Assembly (NCBI GenBank): GCA_022790685.1
Contig: JAAVXQ010000047.1
Span: forward strand, 1 to 21,366
From: Clostridia bacterium
GTDB taxonomy: Bacteria; Bacillota; Clostridia; TANB77; CAG-508
Direction: 5' to 3'
DNA length: 21,366 bases
Of this stretch, positions 14,265 through 21,366 are shown one piece after another. The translations under genes and the position numbers were made by a program. Position 1 is the stretch's first letter, and every line of letters begins with the position of its first letter. The notes under the pieces were generated by a model. The model saw nothing but the letters and a program-made list of their open reading frames with translations, was not told the origin of the DNA and ran no database searches.

Positions 14265-14816
14265 TTATTTTTCATATTTATCTGGTTCTGGATAATCTAC
14301 TCCAAAAGTTTCTACTGTAACTTTTTTCATTACTGGAGGTTCTACTGGCCTATCTTTTCCTCCACCAAATGGACTTCTTGTGATTACTCTAGTTTTAACT
14401 ATTTTATCTACATTATTCATTCCCTCTATTACACTTCCAAAAGCTGCATATTTTCCATCTAAAAATAATGAATCATCTGTGACTATAAAAAACTGTGAAC
14501 CTGCACTATTTGGATTTGTACTTCTTGCCATTGAAACTATTCCTCTTACATGTGAAATATTATTCTCTATACCATTTTCTTTAAATTCACCAAGTATTCC
14601 ATATCCTGGACCTCCCATACCTGTACCTTCTGGATCTCCACCTTGTGCCATAAAACCTGGTATTGTTCTATGAAATATTAATCCATCATAAAAATTCTTA
14701 TTTATTAAGTTTATAAAATTGTTTACTGTTTGAGGTGCTTTTGATGGATATAATTCTAATTTTATTATTCCACCATCTTCCATTTCTATTGTTACTATTG
14801 GCTTATTATCTGACAT
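14265..14816 (-). CDS. Cyclophilin-type peptidyl-prolyl cis-trans isomerase
   Basis: Folding catalyst that isomerises X-Pro bonds; there is no signal peptide, so it acts in the cytoplasm. The 183 residues form a complete cyclophilin domain with the active-site stretch FHRTIPGFMAQGGDP (Phe48, catalytic Arg50, Gln58), VSMAR, and NSAGSQFFI (Gln108, Phe109). Small loops such as GTGMGGPGYGI are typical of bacterial PpiB proteins. A C-terminal tail of about 20 residues (PVMKKVTVETFGVDYPEP) extends slightly past the core. AAGGAG lies about 13 nt before the ATG, with a nearer AGAAGA. It follows the HIT gene by 33 bp in the same operon. Confidence 0.96.
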   Translation of the reverse strand: MSDNKPIVTIEMEDGGIIKLELYPSKAPQTVNNFINLINKNFYDGLIFHRTIPGFMAQGGDPEGTGMGGPGYGILGEFKENGIENNISHVRGIVSMARSTNPNSAGSQFFIVTDDSLFLDGKYAAFGSVIEGMNNVDKIVKTRVITRSPFGGGKDRPVEPPVMKKVTVETFGVDYPEPDKYEK

Positions 14817-14849
14817 TTTTTCTTCTTACTCCTTATAATTTTAATATTT

Positions 14850-15200
14850 TTACAATACTTTAGGTCCTAAAACTTTTCCTCCAATTATATGGAAGTGTAG
14901 ATGTTTTACTTGTTGTCCAGCATCTTCTCCACAATTACAAATAAGTCTATATCCACTTTCATATACTCCTGCTGCTTTAGCTATTTTACCTATATTTTTA
15001 AAAATATGATCAATGTACTTTATATTTTCTTCTACTATTTCATTAGTATCTTTTATATGCTCTTTAGGTATTACTAATACATGTACAGGAGCTACTGGAT
15101 TTATATCTTTAAAAGCTAATATATCTTCATCTTCATATACTTTAGTAGATGGTATTTCTCCTTTTATAATTTTACAAAAAATACAATCATCTTTAAACAT
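14850..15200 (-). CDS. HIT family (HINT-like) nucleotide-binding protein
   Basis: Histidine-triad hydrolase of the HINT branch, cleaving AMP-lysine-type phosphoramidates or related nucleotide conjugates in the cytoplasm. The 116 residues start CIFCKIIKGEIPS and contain LAFKDINPVAPVHVLVIPKEHI (about 28-49). They end with the triad HLHFHIIGG (His100, His102, His104), followed by a short tail. The CxxC near the N-terminus (Cys6, Cys9) suggests a structural zinc, as in several bacterial members. AAGGAGGG lies 6 nt before the ATG. It is the first gene of the HIT-cyclophilin-unknown-superoxide reductase operon. Confidence 0.97.
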   Translation of the reverse strand: MFKDDCIFCKIIKGEIPSTKVYEDEDILAFKDINPVAPVHVLVIPKEHIKDTNEIVEENIKYIDHIFKNIGKIAKAAGVYESGYRLICNCGEDAGQQVKHLHFHIIGGKVLGPKVL

Positions 15201-15228
15201 ATTTTTCCCTCCTTATTTATTATCTTTA

Positions 15229-15257
15229 TTTATATCATTTTTTATTTACATTTTCAA
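15229..15257 (-). promoter_or_regulatory. Promoter of the HIT-cyclophilin-SOR operon
   Basis: TTGAAA (plus-strand 15252-15257), 17-bp spacer, TATAAA (15229-15234). Confidence 0.6.
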
Positions 15258-15345
15258 TTGTTTTACAAATATAAAATAAAAAAGAAAATTCGAAAGTTTA
15301 TGTCAAAAATACTATAATGCTTTTGTTCTATTTATATTGACAACT

Positions 15346-15376
15346 AAAAAACTATAGACAATAATTCTATAGTTTT
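15346..15376 (-). terminator. Terminator of the YkgJ-type gene
   Basis: 10-bp inverted repeat (15348-15357 and 15367-15376), followed on the minus strand by a T-run that merges into the stem base. Confidence 0.75.
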
Positions 15377-15387
15377 ATCTTTAATAA

Positions 15388-15999
15388 TTATTTTAAATTA
15401 TTTAAGAGCCTTTTTACTTCTTCAATATTGTTTTTCATTTGTTTTTTTAAATTAATTTTATTTATATTATAATTTACAAAAAGAATGTTATAAATTTTAT
15501 CTTTTTCATCCTTTGAAAGAGTTTTAAACTTTGGCTGAACCTCTTCTATAAAAGAAATCCATTCCATACATATTTTTTTATTTTTACTATAAATTCTATG
15601 ATTTCCATTAAGCCATGTATTCACAGAAATAGGCTTAGTATCTTCTAATATGCACTGATTAGAATTATAAAAATAATCTCTTTTTAAATTTTCTGGAACA
15701 AGTGGAAACATGACGCATTGCATAGGTTTAACTTTATGAATACCACATCCTTTTATTTTTTTATCATACAATATACATTCTCTTAGCTCTCCAACTGTTT
15801 TAAGAACTAGTTCTGGTTCACTATCCTTTAATCTATTTGTATATTTTTCTAAGAATTCTTTTATTGATATATTTAAAAATCTACTAATGTTACATACATT
15901 TATTGGAGTCAGCCTTATATCGCCTCTGTATATACAACATTTCTCACATCTATTACATCCTAATTTCTCTTTCGATTTTAACGTAAGTATATCTGACAT
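15388..15999 (-). CDS. YkgJ family cysteine-cluster protein
   Basis: Member of the YkgJ (putative zinc- or iron-chelating) family, role unknown. The 203 residues open with the cluster C15-x2-C18-x2-C21-C22 followed by IRLTPINVCNISRFLNIS, the family's characteristic segment. They continue with ELRECILYD, GCGIHKVKPMQCVMFP and an NSNQC motif, so at least eight cysteines could hold one or two metal or Fe-S centres. The C-terminus is Lys/Asn-rich and helical. GGAG lies 7 nt before the ATG. A terminator follows and a small hairpin (16023-16030 with 16047-16054) lies in its leader, suggesting a single-gene unit. Confidence 0.88.
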   Translation of the reverse strand: MSDILTLKSKEKLGCNRCEKCCIYRGDIRLTPINVCNISRFLNISIKEFLEKYTNRLKDSEPELVLKTVGELRECILYDKKIKGCGIHKVKPMQCVMFPLVPENLKRDYFYNSNQCILEDTKPISVNTWLNGNHRIYSKNKKICMEWISFIEEVQPKFKTLSKDEKDKIYNILFVNYNINKINLKKQMKNNIEEVKRLLNNLK

Positions 16000-16147
16000 T
16001 TAATTACTCCATTTTACATGACTTTTCCACAAATTGATACTTTCTGGTGGAAAACTTTTTATTTTATTTATTATATCATATTTTAAATTTTAAAAATCTA
16101 TATTTATAAAAATACTTAGCTTTATATTAAATTATTTTAAATAAAGG

Positions 16148-17644
16148 TTATTCAATTACTTCCAATCCTTCTATACTTGGTGTTTCTATTGATTCTCCTG
16201 TATATTTAAATCTTGAACCATGACATGGACAATCCCATGTTTTTGCCAAATTATTCCACTTAAGTTCACATCCTAAATGACTACATACAGGTATAACTTT
16301 ATGTGTATTGTTATCAGCATCTCTATATACACCTATTTTTTTACCCTCTATTTCTATTATTTTACCTTCTCCACACTTAATATCTGCAAGCTTTTCTTCT
16401 GGTAGTTTAAATTTATCAATTATTAATGATTCTCCTGTTTGCTTTATCATATTTTCTACTTCTTTAATATTTTTAATTGGTTCTACTCTTGTAGCTTTAA
16501 AAATTTCTTCATATTCATTTGGAATATCTAATATCATATCACTTATTATTTTGGCACCTATATTAGAACTTGTAATTCCCCATTTATTATATCCTGTTAA
16601 TACATAAGCATTTTTCATAAACTTTGAAAAAGCTCCTATATATGGAATTTTATCTAAAGTTATACAATCTTCTGTATGCCAACTATATTTTGTTTCTGCA
16701 TTTTGATACATTCTTTTAGCTTGTTTTTCTAATTTTTCATATGAATCGGATAAATTCGTATCACTACCTGTTTTATGATCTGATCCTACTACTAATAACA
16801 TTTTTTTATCCCCTGTTTCTACAGTTCTAAAAGAATAAAAAGGATCTTTTGTATTTATATAAATGCCTTCAAAAAGCTTCTCTGTTTTTGTGTCCATAAG
16901 TACAGCATATGATGTAGATTGATACATTTTTAAAAAGTAATATCCTGGCGTATTTAATATTGGATAATGACTTGCAATAACTAGATATTTTGCTGTTACT
17001 ATATGTCTATCTGTACTTACTAAAAAGTTTTCATTTTCTTTTTTTATATCTATCACTTTAGATTCTTCATAAATCTGACCTTTATTACTTAATATTACTC
17101 TACAAAGTTCTATCCCATATTTTTTAGGATTGAACATTCCTTGATTTTTAAACTCTATAGCTCCTTGAATATTAATAGGTAAGTCTACATTAGTTACAAA
17201 TTCACAATCAATATTTATTCTTTTGCAAGCTTCTACCTCATCCTTTATTTTTTGTACCTCATCTGCATCTTCTGTATATATATAAGCCTTTTGTGACTTA
17301 AAATCACAAGCTATATTTTCTTTTTCAATTATTTCTTTTATATTTCTTATAGCTTCTTCATTAGCATCGTAATATGCTTTTGCAAATTCTTCTCCTTTAG
17401 AATCTATAAGATATTTATAAATAAGTCCATGCTGACTAGTTACTTTCGCTGTAGTATGACTACTAGTATGACTTAAAATTTTGTCCTTTTCTAGAATAGT
17501 AACTTTTACTCCATTTTTACTTAAATAATAAGCTGTTGATAATCCAGAAAGTCCCGCACCGATTATACATACCTCTGTTTCAATGTCTTCTTTTAAACTT
17601 TCAAGTGAAATATAATTTTCTTCTTCATTCCAATATGATTTCAT
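16148..17644 (-). CDS. FAD-dependent oxidoreductase with C-terminal Rieske [2Fe-2S] domain
   Basis: Cytoplasmic redox enzyme of the D-amino-acid-oxidase (DAO) fold fused to a Rieske centre, similar in layout to Bacillus YhfW. The 498 residues begin, after about 22 residues, with the dinucleotide-binding strand EVCIIGAGLSGLSTAYYLSK (GxGxxG at 29-34), ending in an acidic residue at ILEKD. The C-terminal Rieske site is C454-S-H456 and C472-P-C474-H475. Cys459 and Cys474 are placed to form the disulfide typical of high-potential Rieske proteins. The substrate is unknown. GGAGG lies 4 nt before the ATG. A 16-bp palindrome sits just upstream of the ribosome binding site, so expression may be repressor-controlled. 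It follows the 654-aa gene but is separated by its terminator. Confidence 0.93.
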   Translation of the reverse strand: MKSYWNEEENYISLESLKEDIETEVCIIGAGLSGLSTAYYLSKNGVKVTILEKDKILSHTSSHTTAKVTSQHGLIYKYLIDSKGEEFAKAYYDANEEAIRNIKEIIEKENIACDFKSQKAYIYTEDADEVQKIKDEVEACKRINIDCEFVTNVDLPINIQGAIEFKNQGMFNPKKYGIELCRVILSNKGQIYEESKVIDIKKENENFLVSTDRHIVTAKYLVIASHYPILNTPGYYFLKMYQSTSYAVLMDTKTEKLFEGIYINTKDPFYSFRTVETGDKKMLLVVGSDHKTGSDTNLSDSYEKLEKQAKRMYQNAETKYSWHTEDCITLDKIPYIGAFSKFMKNAYVLTGYNKWGITSSNIGAKIISDMILDIPNEYEEIFKATRVEPIKNIKEVENMIKQTGESLIIDKFKLPEEKLADIKCGEGKIIEIEGKKIGVYRDADNNTHKVIPVCSHLGCELKWNNLAKTWDCPCHGSRFKYTGESIETPSIEGLEVIE

Positions 17645-17666
17645 AAAACCTCCTATCCTTCCTTAT

Positions 17667-17682
17667 TTTAGTATTTACTAAA
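17667..17682. promoter_or_regulatory. Perfect 7-2-7 palindrome upstream of the FAD/Rieske gene
   Basis: TTTAGTA-TT-TACTAAA lies just upstream of the gene's Shine-Dalgarno. The 13-mer TTTTAGTATTTAC at 17666-17678 recurs at 17750-17762, 84 bp away. This looks like a two-site operator. Confidence 0.45.
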
Positions 17683-17843
17683 TTGCAATTTTAATTCAAA
17701 TTGATTTAAATAAAAAAAGCTGAGATGTCTCATAAATTTAGCTATTTTTTTTTAGTATTTACATATTACTAGTTATAATTTCAAAATTAGTAATTAATAT
17801 AATAGAATATCTTGAAAAATATCCAAATAATATTTACAAAGCT

Positions 17844-17884
17844 TCTAAAAAAATAAATACTGATATAATATCAGTATTTATTTT
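17844..17884 (-). terminator. Terminator of the 654-aa gene
   Basis: 16-bp perfect inverted repeat (17850-17865 and 17869-17884) with a 3-base loop, followed on the minus strand by T7; it begins five bases after the stop codon. Confidence 0.9.
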
Positions 17885-17889
17885 CTTAC

Positions 17890-19854
17890 TTATTTTTCTT
17901 TTTCTTCAGGCCAAACTATTCTATCTATAATTGATTGTCCTATTATATTCTTATCCGACTTAACTCCTATTACTCCACGATTAGGCTCTTCTTCTAAGAC
18001 TTGATTCACTTTTTCTAAGTCATCTCTCTTAAAATAAATATGTACATTTTCTCTATTTTTATCATTTCTGTTTGAACTAGGAACTGGTTCTAGAAATACC
18101 TCTACATCGGCTGCTTTTAGTCTCTCTAAAATCGGAATCATATTTGTCATTACTGGTAATTTTAAATAACATAATATGTTTTGTATCATTTCTTCGCTTG
18201 AGGTTATTTCAGCTAGTTCACTTTTTACTTCTTTAATTGCTTGTAAAATTCTTCTTCTTGCTTTATAAAAATGATCTTCTGTGTCATCAAAATACTTTCC
18301 TATTCTCAAGTCGTATAAAGCTGTATCCTCATTACGACTAGTATGAAGATATTCTTCATCTGAATCTTTTATCTTGCCTTCTATCATTTTTAAAGTAAAA
18401 ATATCAAAACTTTGTCCCAATACTTTTAGACTATTTGCATAACTATTTCTTGAAAATGGTACAATAGGAAATTCTTCACCTTTTGTAACCTCTTTGTCAC
18501 TTTTTGATACTACAAATGTAAATGGTACATCTGATTCTTGAGAGCTTGGATATACAATATAATTAACTCCCTTTTCATTTGCATTTTTTAATATTTGCAA
18601 CAAAGTTGTTGGTCCTACATTATAATAATATAATTGACTATTTTTTATATCAATATCACTATCTATTAGACCTTTTGCTTTAGCAACTGATTTTTGAAAT
18701 TCATATATATTAATAAATCTACTTCCTGTTGCAGTTAAATCAGAATCTATTTCATCTATCTTTTTGCATATTTCAGAATTTGTCATATTTCTTAATTTTT
18801 CTAATTGCTCTTGTTCTTGTGCTTTTGCTCGTCTTTCATTTTCCTCATCTTGTGCTTTTTTTAATCTTTCTTCCTCTTCTTGCTTCCTTCTTCTCTCTTC
18901 TTGTCTATCTTTATCTTCTTGAAAAACTTGTTTTTTATCTCGCATTTCATTTAAGGTTACCTTAAATGAAATAAATTCTTTTAAAAATTTAAAAGATTCT
19001 GTTTCAGAGGTACTACTATCAAATAACTGTCTAATTGAAAAGTCATCAACCATTCTAACATTTCTAATTTGTTCATTTAGTCGTTTTGCCATCTCATCTA
19101 TTCTAAAAAAATAATGATCATTATATTCATTAAACAAATCTTCATAATGAGACAAATACTCATATTGCTCTCCTGCTTTTTGTGCATCTTGCCAAAATAG
19201 TTTTGAAAATATTTTCTGTTTTGTAACTGATAAATCTCTAAAGGGATTTACCTCAATATCTCCGTTCCTATATTGTGTTAAATACATTAATTCTAGCATT
19301 TTTAATCTATATTCAGATTTTAATGAAAGATTATTAAATTTTTGTCTCTGTACATTAGTAAGAATAGGCGCTCCGGCAGATTCACTATCATTTACCTTAT
19401 CTTGTATCTTACTAATATAATTTATAAAACTGTCCAAATCTCTTTTAGTTATACCACGGTTTTCTAATGAAGTCTCAAAGCTTTTATCCATCATACTATT
19501 TTGTGCTTCTAATTCTCTTAAAGTGTATTCCCCTTCAGCTAGCCTTCTAGCTTCCTCATATTGCTTTTTAAAGTTTGCAAAACATTCTCTAATTTCTAAA
19601 TCGTCTTCATTGTTTTTTACTTCAAGTAATTTAGTAAGCAAAGCCACTTGTTTTTCAAGCGAATCTCCAGCTTCTGGTAAAACTTCTCTTATATATTCAA
19701 TTTCTGCCTCATATATTTGAAGTTGTCCATAAATACTATTTTCAAAACTCTGTTCTTCATCTTCTGTGACAAATAAAGGTTCTTGTTTATCAGTTTTTTT
19801 ACCGCTATTATCTTCTTTTCTTTCTATACCAAAAAACTTTTTTAAAAATCCCAT
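17890..19854 (-). CDS. Large unrecognised cytoplasmic protein with a charged coiled coil
   Basis: I do not recognise this 654-residue protein. It starts MGFLKKFFGIERKE, a short amphipathic helix that could touch the membrane, then an acidic linker and a long, mostly helical N-terminal region (about 35-300). Residues about 300-356 form an uninterrupted charged helix or coiled coil rich in Glu, Arg, Lys and Gln (QEERRRKQEEEERLKKAQ). The C-terminal third (about 360-640) is mixed alpha/beta, with strands such as NYIVYPSS, FTFVVSK and NVHIYFKRDD. There is no membrane helix, nucleotide-binding loop or catalytic motif I can point to. GGAGG lies 7 nt before the ATG, and it has its own promoter and terminator. 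A scaffold or cytoskeleton-like role is conceivable but unsupported. Confidence 0.8.
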   Translation of the reverse strand: MGFLKKFFGIERKEDNSGKKTDKQEPLFVTEDEEQSFENSIYGQLQIYEAEIEYIREVLPEAGDSLEKQVALLTKLLEVKNNEDDLEIRECFANFKKQYEEARRLAEGEYTLRELEAQNSMMDKSFETSLENRGITKRDLDSFINYISKIQDKVNDSESAGAPILTNVQRQKFNNLSLKSEYRLKMLELMYLTQYRNGDIEVNPFRDLSVTKQKIFSKLFWQDAQKAGEQYEYLSHYEDLFNEYNDHYFFRIDEMAKRLNEQIRNVRMVDDFSIRQLFDSSTSETESFKFLKEFISFKVTLNEMRDKKQVFQEDKDRQEERRRKQEEEERLKKAQDEENERRAKAQEQEQLEKLRNMTNSEICKKIDEIDSDLTATGSRFINIYEFQKSVAKAKGLIDSDIDIKNSQLYYYNVGPTTLLQILKNANEKGVNYIVYPSSQESDVPFTFVVSKSDKEVTKGEEFPIVPFSRNSYANSLKVLGQSFDIFTLKMIEGKIKDSDEEYLHTSRNEDTALYDLRIGKYFDDTEDHFYKARRRILQAIKEVKSELAEITSSEEMIQNILCYLKLPVMTNMIPILERLKAADVEVFLEPVPSSNRNDKNRENVHIYFKRDDLEKVNQVLEEEPNRGVIGVKSDKNIIGQSIIDRIVWPEEKEK

Positions 19855-19884
19855 TAATTACCTCCAAAATACGAAATCTTTTTT

Positions 19885-19913
19885 ATTATATCACAAAATA
19901 ATTAATTTGTCAC
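19885..19913 (-). promoter_or_regulatory. Promoter of the 654-aa gene
   Basis: GTGACA (plus-strand 19908-19913), 17-bp spacer, TATAAT (19885-19890). Confidence 0.7.
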
Positions 19914-19980
19914 GTGTTATGTAAATCAATGTTTGTTAAATATGCTGTTTCAATATTAATATGCTTTTGATATATCGCAT

Positions 19981-20009
19981 TTGCCATTTTTTAATATACC
20001 TGTTATACT
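19981..20009 (+). promoter_or_regulatory. Promoter abutting the radical SAM gene (leaderless mRNA)
   Basis: TTGCCA (19981-19986), 17-bp spacer, TATACT (20004-20009). Only nine bases separate the -10 from the ATG, so transcription would start about 3 nt before the start codon. No Shine-Dalgarno is present. Confidence 0.65.
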
Positions 20010-20018
20010 AATTTTATT

Positions 20019-20933
20019 ATGGAAAATAAAATTAGATATAATCACTTAAATGAATATTTGAAAAATAAATTTGGAGAAAGAACTTTAAAAATTTGTATTG
20101 ATGGCGGATTTACTTGTCCTAATAGGGATGGAACTCTTAGTAAAAATGGATGCATTTTTTGTAGTGGTAAAGGCTCTGGTGAACATATAAATTCTAGTCA
20201 AAATATAGAAGATCAAATAAGAAATTATTTTGAAAGTTATAAAGCTACAAGAGCTAATAAATTCCTTGCATATTTTCAAAATTTTACTAACACCTATGAT
20301 ACTATTGAAAACCTAAGAAATAAATATAACTCTGCCTTAATAGATAAAAGAATTGTAGGACTTTCTATTGCTACTCGTCCAGATTGTATTAACGAAGATA
20401 TTGTAAAATTATTAAAAAGTTATACTGATAAATATTATGTTAGTGTTGAACTTGGACTTCAAACATCTAATGAAGAAACTGGGAATTTAATTAATCGTAA
20501 ATATACTAATAAAGATTTTTCAGTTGCTGTGGCTTTACTTAATAAATATAATATTGATGTTATAACTCATATAATGGTAGGGCTTCCTAATGAAACTTTT
20601 GAAGATATTCAAAATACTGTTAACTTTATAAATAATCATAATATTCAGGGCTTAAAAATTCATTCTACTTATGTAGTAAAAAATACTAAATTAGCTGATA
20701 TGTATTTATCTGGAACCTATACACCTATTTCTTTAGAATATTTTTTAAATACTACTGCATATATCTTAACTCATATAAGTCAAGATATAGTAATTCATAG
20801 AGTATCTGGCGATAGTCCTAAAGATTTACTACTTGCACCTAGTTGGAATCTACATAAAAAATGGATATTAAATGGTTTAGATAAACTTATGAAAGAAAAA
20901 GATTTATGGCAAGGTAAAAAATATAATAATTAA
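20019..20933 (+). CDS. Radical SAM protein, YhcC/YtqA family
   Basis: Predicted [4Fe-4S] radical S-adenosylmethionine enzyme of 304 residues, cytoplasmic, substrate not established. It begins NKIRYNHLNEYLKNKFGER, then GFTCPNRDGT (Cys33) and NGCIFCSGKGSGE (Cys45, Cys48), the unusual widely spaced cluster motif of this family. LSIATRPDCI, YVSVELGLQTS and ITHIMVGLPNET follow, matching the conserved barrel strands. The C-terminal part contains IVIHRVSGDSPKDLLLAPSW, also typical. The length is normal and the ATG at 20019 fits the family N-terminus, although no ribosome binding site precedes it. It is divergent from the 654-aa gene and ends at a bidirectional terminator. Confidence 0.95.
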   Translation: MENKIRYNHLNEYLKNKFGERTLKICIDGGFTCPNRDGTLSKNGCIFCSGKGSGEHINSSQNIEDQIRNYFESYKATRANKFLAYFQNFTNTYDTIENLRNKYNSALIDKRIVGLSIATRPDCINEDIVKLLKSYTDKYYVSVELGLQTSNEETGNLINRKYTNKDFSVAVALLNKYNIDVITHIMVGLPNETFEDIQNTVNFINNHNIQGLKIHSTYVVKNTKLADMYLSGTYTPISLEYFLNTTAYILTHISQDIVIHRVSGDSPKDLLLAPSWNLHKKWILNGLDKLMKEKDLWQGKKYNN

Positions 20934-20934
20934 A

Positions 20935-20977
20935 ATAAAAAAAGACTAGTAAAATTCATATTTACTAGTCCTTTTTA
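20935..20977. terminator. Bidirectional terminator between the radical SAM and ChW genes
   Basis: 10-bp inverted repeat GACTAGTAAA/TTTACTAGTC (20944-20953, 20961-20970), flanked by an A-run and a T-run. It serves the convergent pair. Confidence 0.9.
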
Positions 20978-21017
20978 TTCTATATACATTTCTATAATCT
21001 TTCTATGCTTTTTATTA

Positions 21018-21366
21018 TTAATTAAATTTCAAACTTAGTGCTTCTAATCTTAAGCCTTGTCCTTCTGTTCCAATTTTTATATGAGTTCCTTTCACTTTTT
21101 CTTTCCAACCTAAGTTTTGTATATGTGATATTGCTTCAATTTCTTTTTGTGAAATTATTTCAATTGCTTCTAATCTTCTTTCCTCTCCTACAGTTCCAGC
21201 CATACATCCCTGTGGTACCCAATCAGTCCAACCAATTTCTTGTAAATGTACCCTATATTGTAAAGGAACTGTACTATATATTATTATTGCTTCTAATCTT
21301 AAAGCTTCCCCTTCTGTTCCAGCTAACTGTCCATTTTCTTTTTGTTCTTGCCATCCTATATTTTGA
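21018..21366 (-). CDS. Clostridial hydrophobic W (ChW) repeat protein, C-terminal part only
   Basis: The frame is open from the right edge to a TAA at 21018-21020, giving about 116 residues of a longer minus-strand gene. It is made of ChW repeats, each with the pattern 'h-Q-x-I/L-G-W-x-x-x-x-x-x-G-x-x-x-G-T-x-G-x-x-x-R-L-E-A-I'. Two and most of a third are visible: IGWQEQKENG then TEGEALRLEAI, IGWTDWVPQG then MAGTVGEERRLEAI, and LGWKEKVKG then GTEGQGLRLEAL. These repeats occur mainly in secreted or surface proteins of clostridia and often accompany hydrolase or adhesion domains. The N-terminal domain that would define the function lies outside the window. The protein ends five residues after the last repeat. 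Confidence 0.92.
   Translation of the reverse strand, partial: QNIGWQEQKENGQLAGTEGEALRLEAIIIYSTVPLQYRVHLQEIGWTDWVPQGCMAGTVGEERRLEAIEIISQKEIEAISHIQNLGWKEKVKGTHIKIGTEGQGLRLEALSLKFN

Noticed and set aside
16023..16054. TTTTCCAC/GTGGAAAA hairpin as a terminator
   Set aside because: The T-rich stretch is on the plus-strand side, where no gene ends; on the minus strand no U-run follows. It may be a leader hairpin of the YkgJ-type gene.
17717..17750. AGCT/AGCT structure with T-run as an attenuator before the FAD/Rieske gene
   Set aside because: The stem is short and interrupted, and no known riboswitch or T-box element is recognisable.

Overview
The window is very AT-rich with short intergenic gaps, strong AAGGAGG-type ribosome binding sites and many U-tailed hairpin terminators. 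It carries a division and cell-wall cluster (mraZ-rsmH-ftsL-class B PBP), a superoxide reductase-like protein and a clostridial hydrophobic-W (ChW) repeat surface protein. Together these point to a low-GC anaerobic member of the Clostridia, possibly an uncultured gut lineage. No rRNA, tRNA, CRISPR array, transposase or phage gene was seen.

Layout. (1) 1-3893, minus strand: the dcw cluster. mraZ starts at GTG and sits behind a sigma-A-type promoter with a 10-bp-phased array of MraZ-type boxes. It is followed by an unusual 348-bp leader holding 12 short repeats at about 22-bp spacing. Then come rsmH (TTG start), ftsL and a class B PBP that runs off the left edge. (2) 4079-5288, plus strand: a MATE-like membrane protein whose reading frame is broken once. 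(3) 5340-7290: a thioredoxin-fold protein that has lost its cysteines, a DUF3006 protein, and a ComEC-type metallo-beta-lactamase-fold hydrolase. (4) 7503-8657: an unrecognised protein with an HEXXH motif. (5) 9192-11423: a DUF421/YetF protein, then an alpha/beta hydrolase coupled to a YgjP-type metallopeptidase. (6) 11588-13322: an iron-dependent alcohol dehydrogenase, also broken once in frame, and a small helical protein. (7) 13458-15200, minus strand: a probable operon of HIT, cyclophilin, unknown protein and superoxide reductase. (8) 15388-19854, minus strand: a YkgJ-type cysteine-cluster protein, a FAD/Rieske oxidoreductase and a 654-aa unknown. (9) 20019-20933: a YhcC/YtqA-type radical SAM protein, apparently leaderless. 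(10) The 3' end of a ChW-repeat gene runs off the right edge.

Main observation. The two frame-broken genes (MATE-like, alcohol dehydrogenase) break at the same sequence. A Leu codon NTG is followed by an in-frame CGG and an A. Skipping the C restores the frame to Leu-Gly and gives a full-length product. By eye I found no other in-frame CGG codon in roughly 6,000 codons of the window. The two CGG codons therefore coincide with the two frameshifts. This fits +1 frameshifting at an unassigned or starved CGG codon, or quadruplet CGGA decoding. Sequencing error and ordinary mutation are not excluded.
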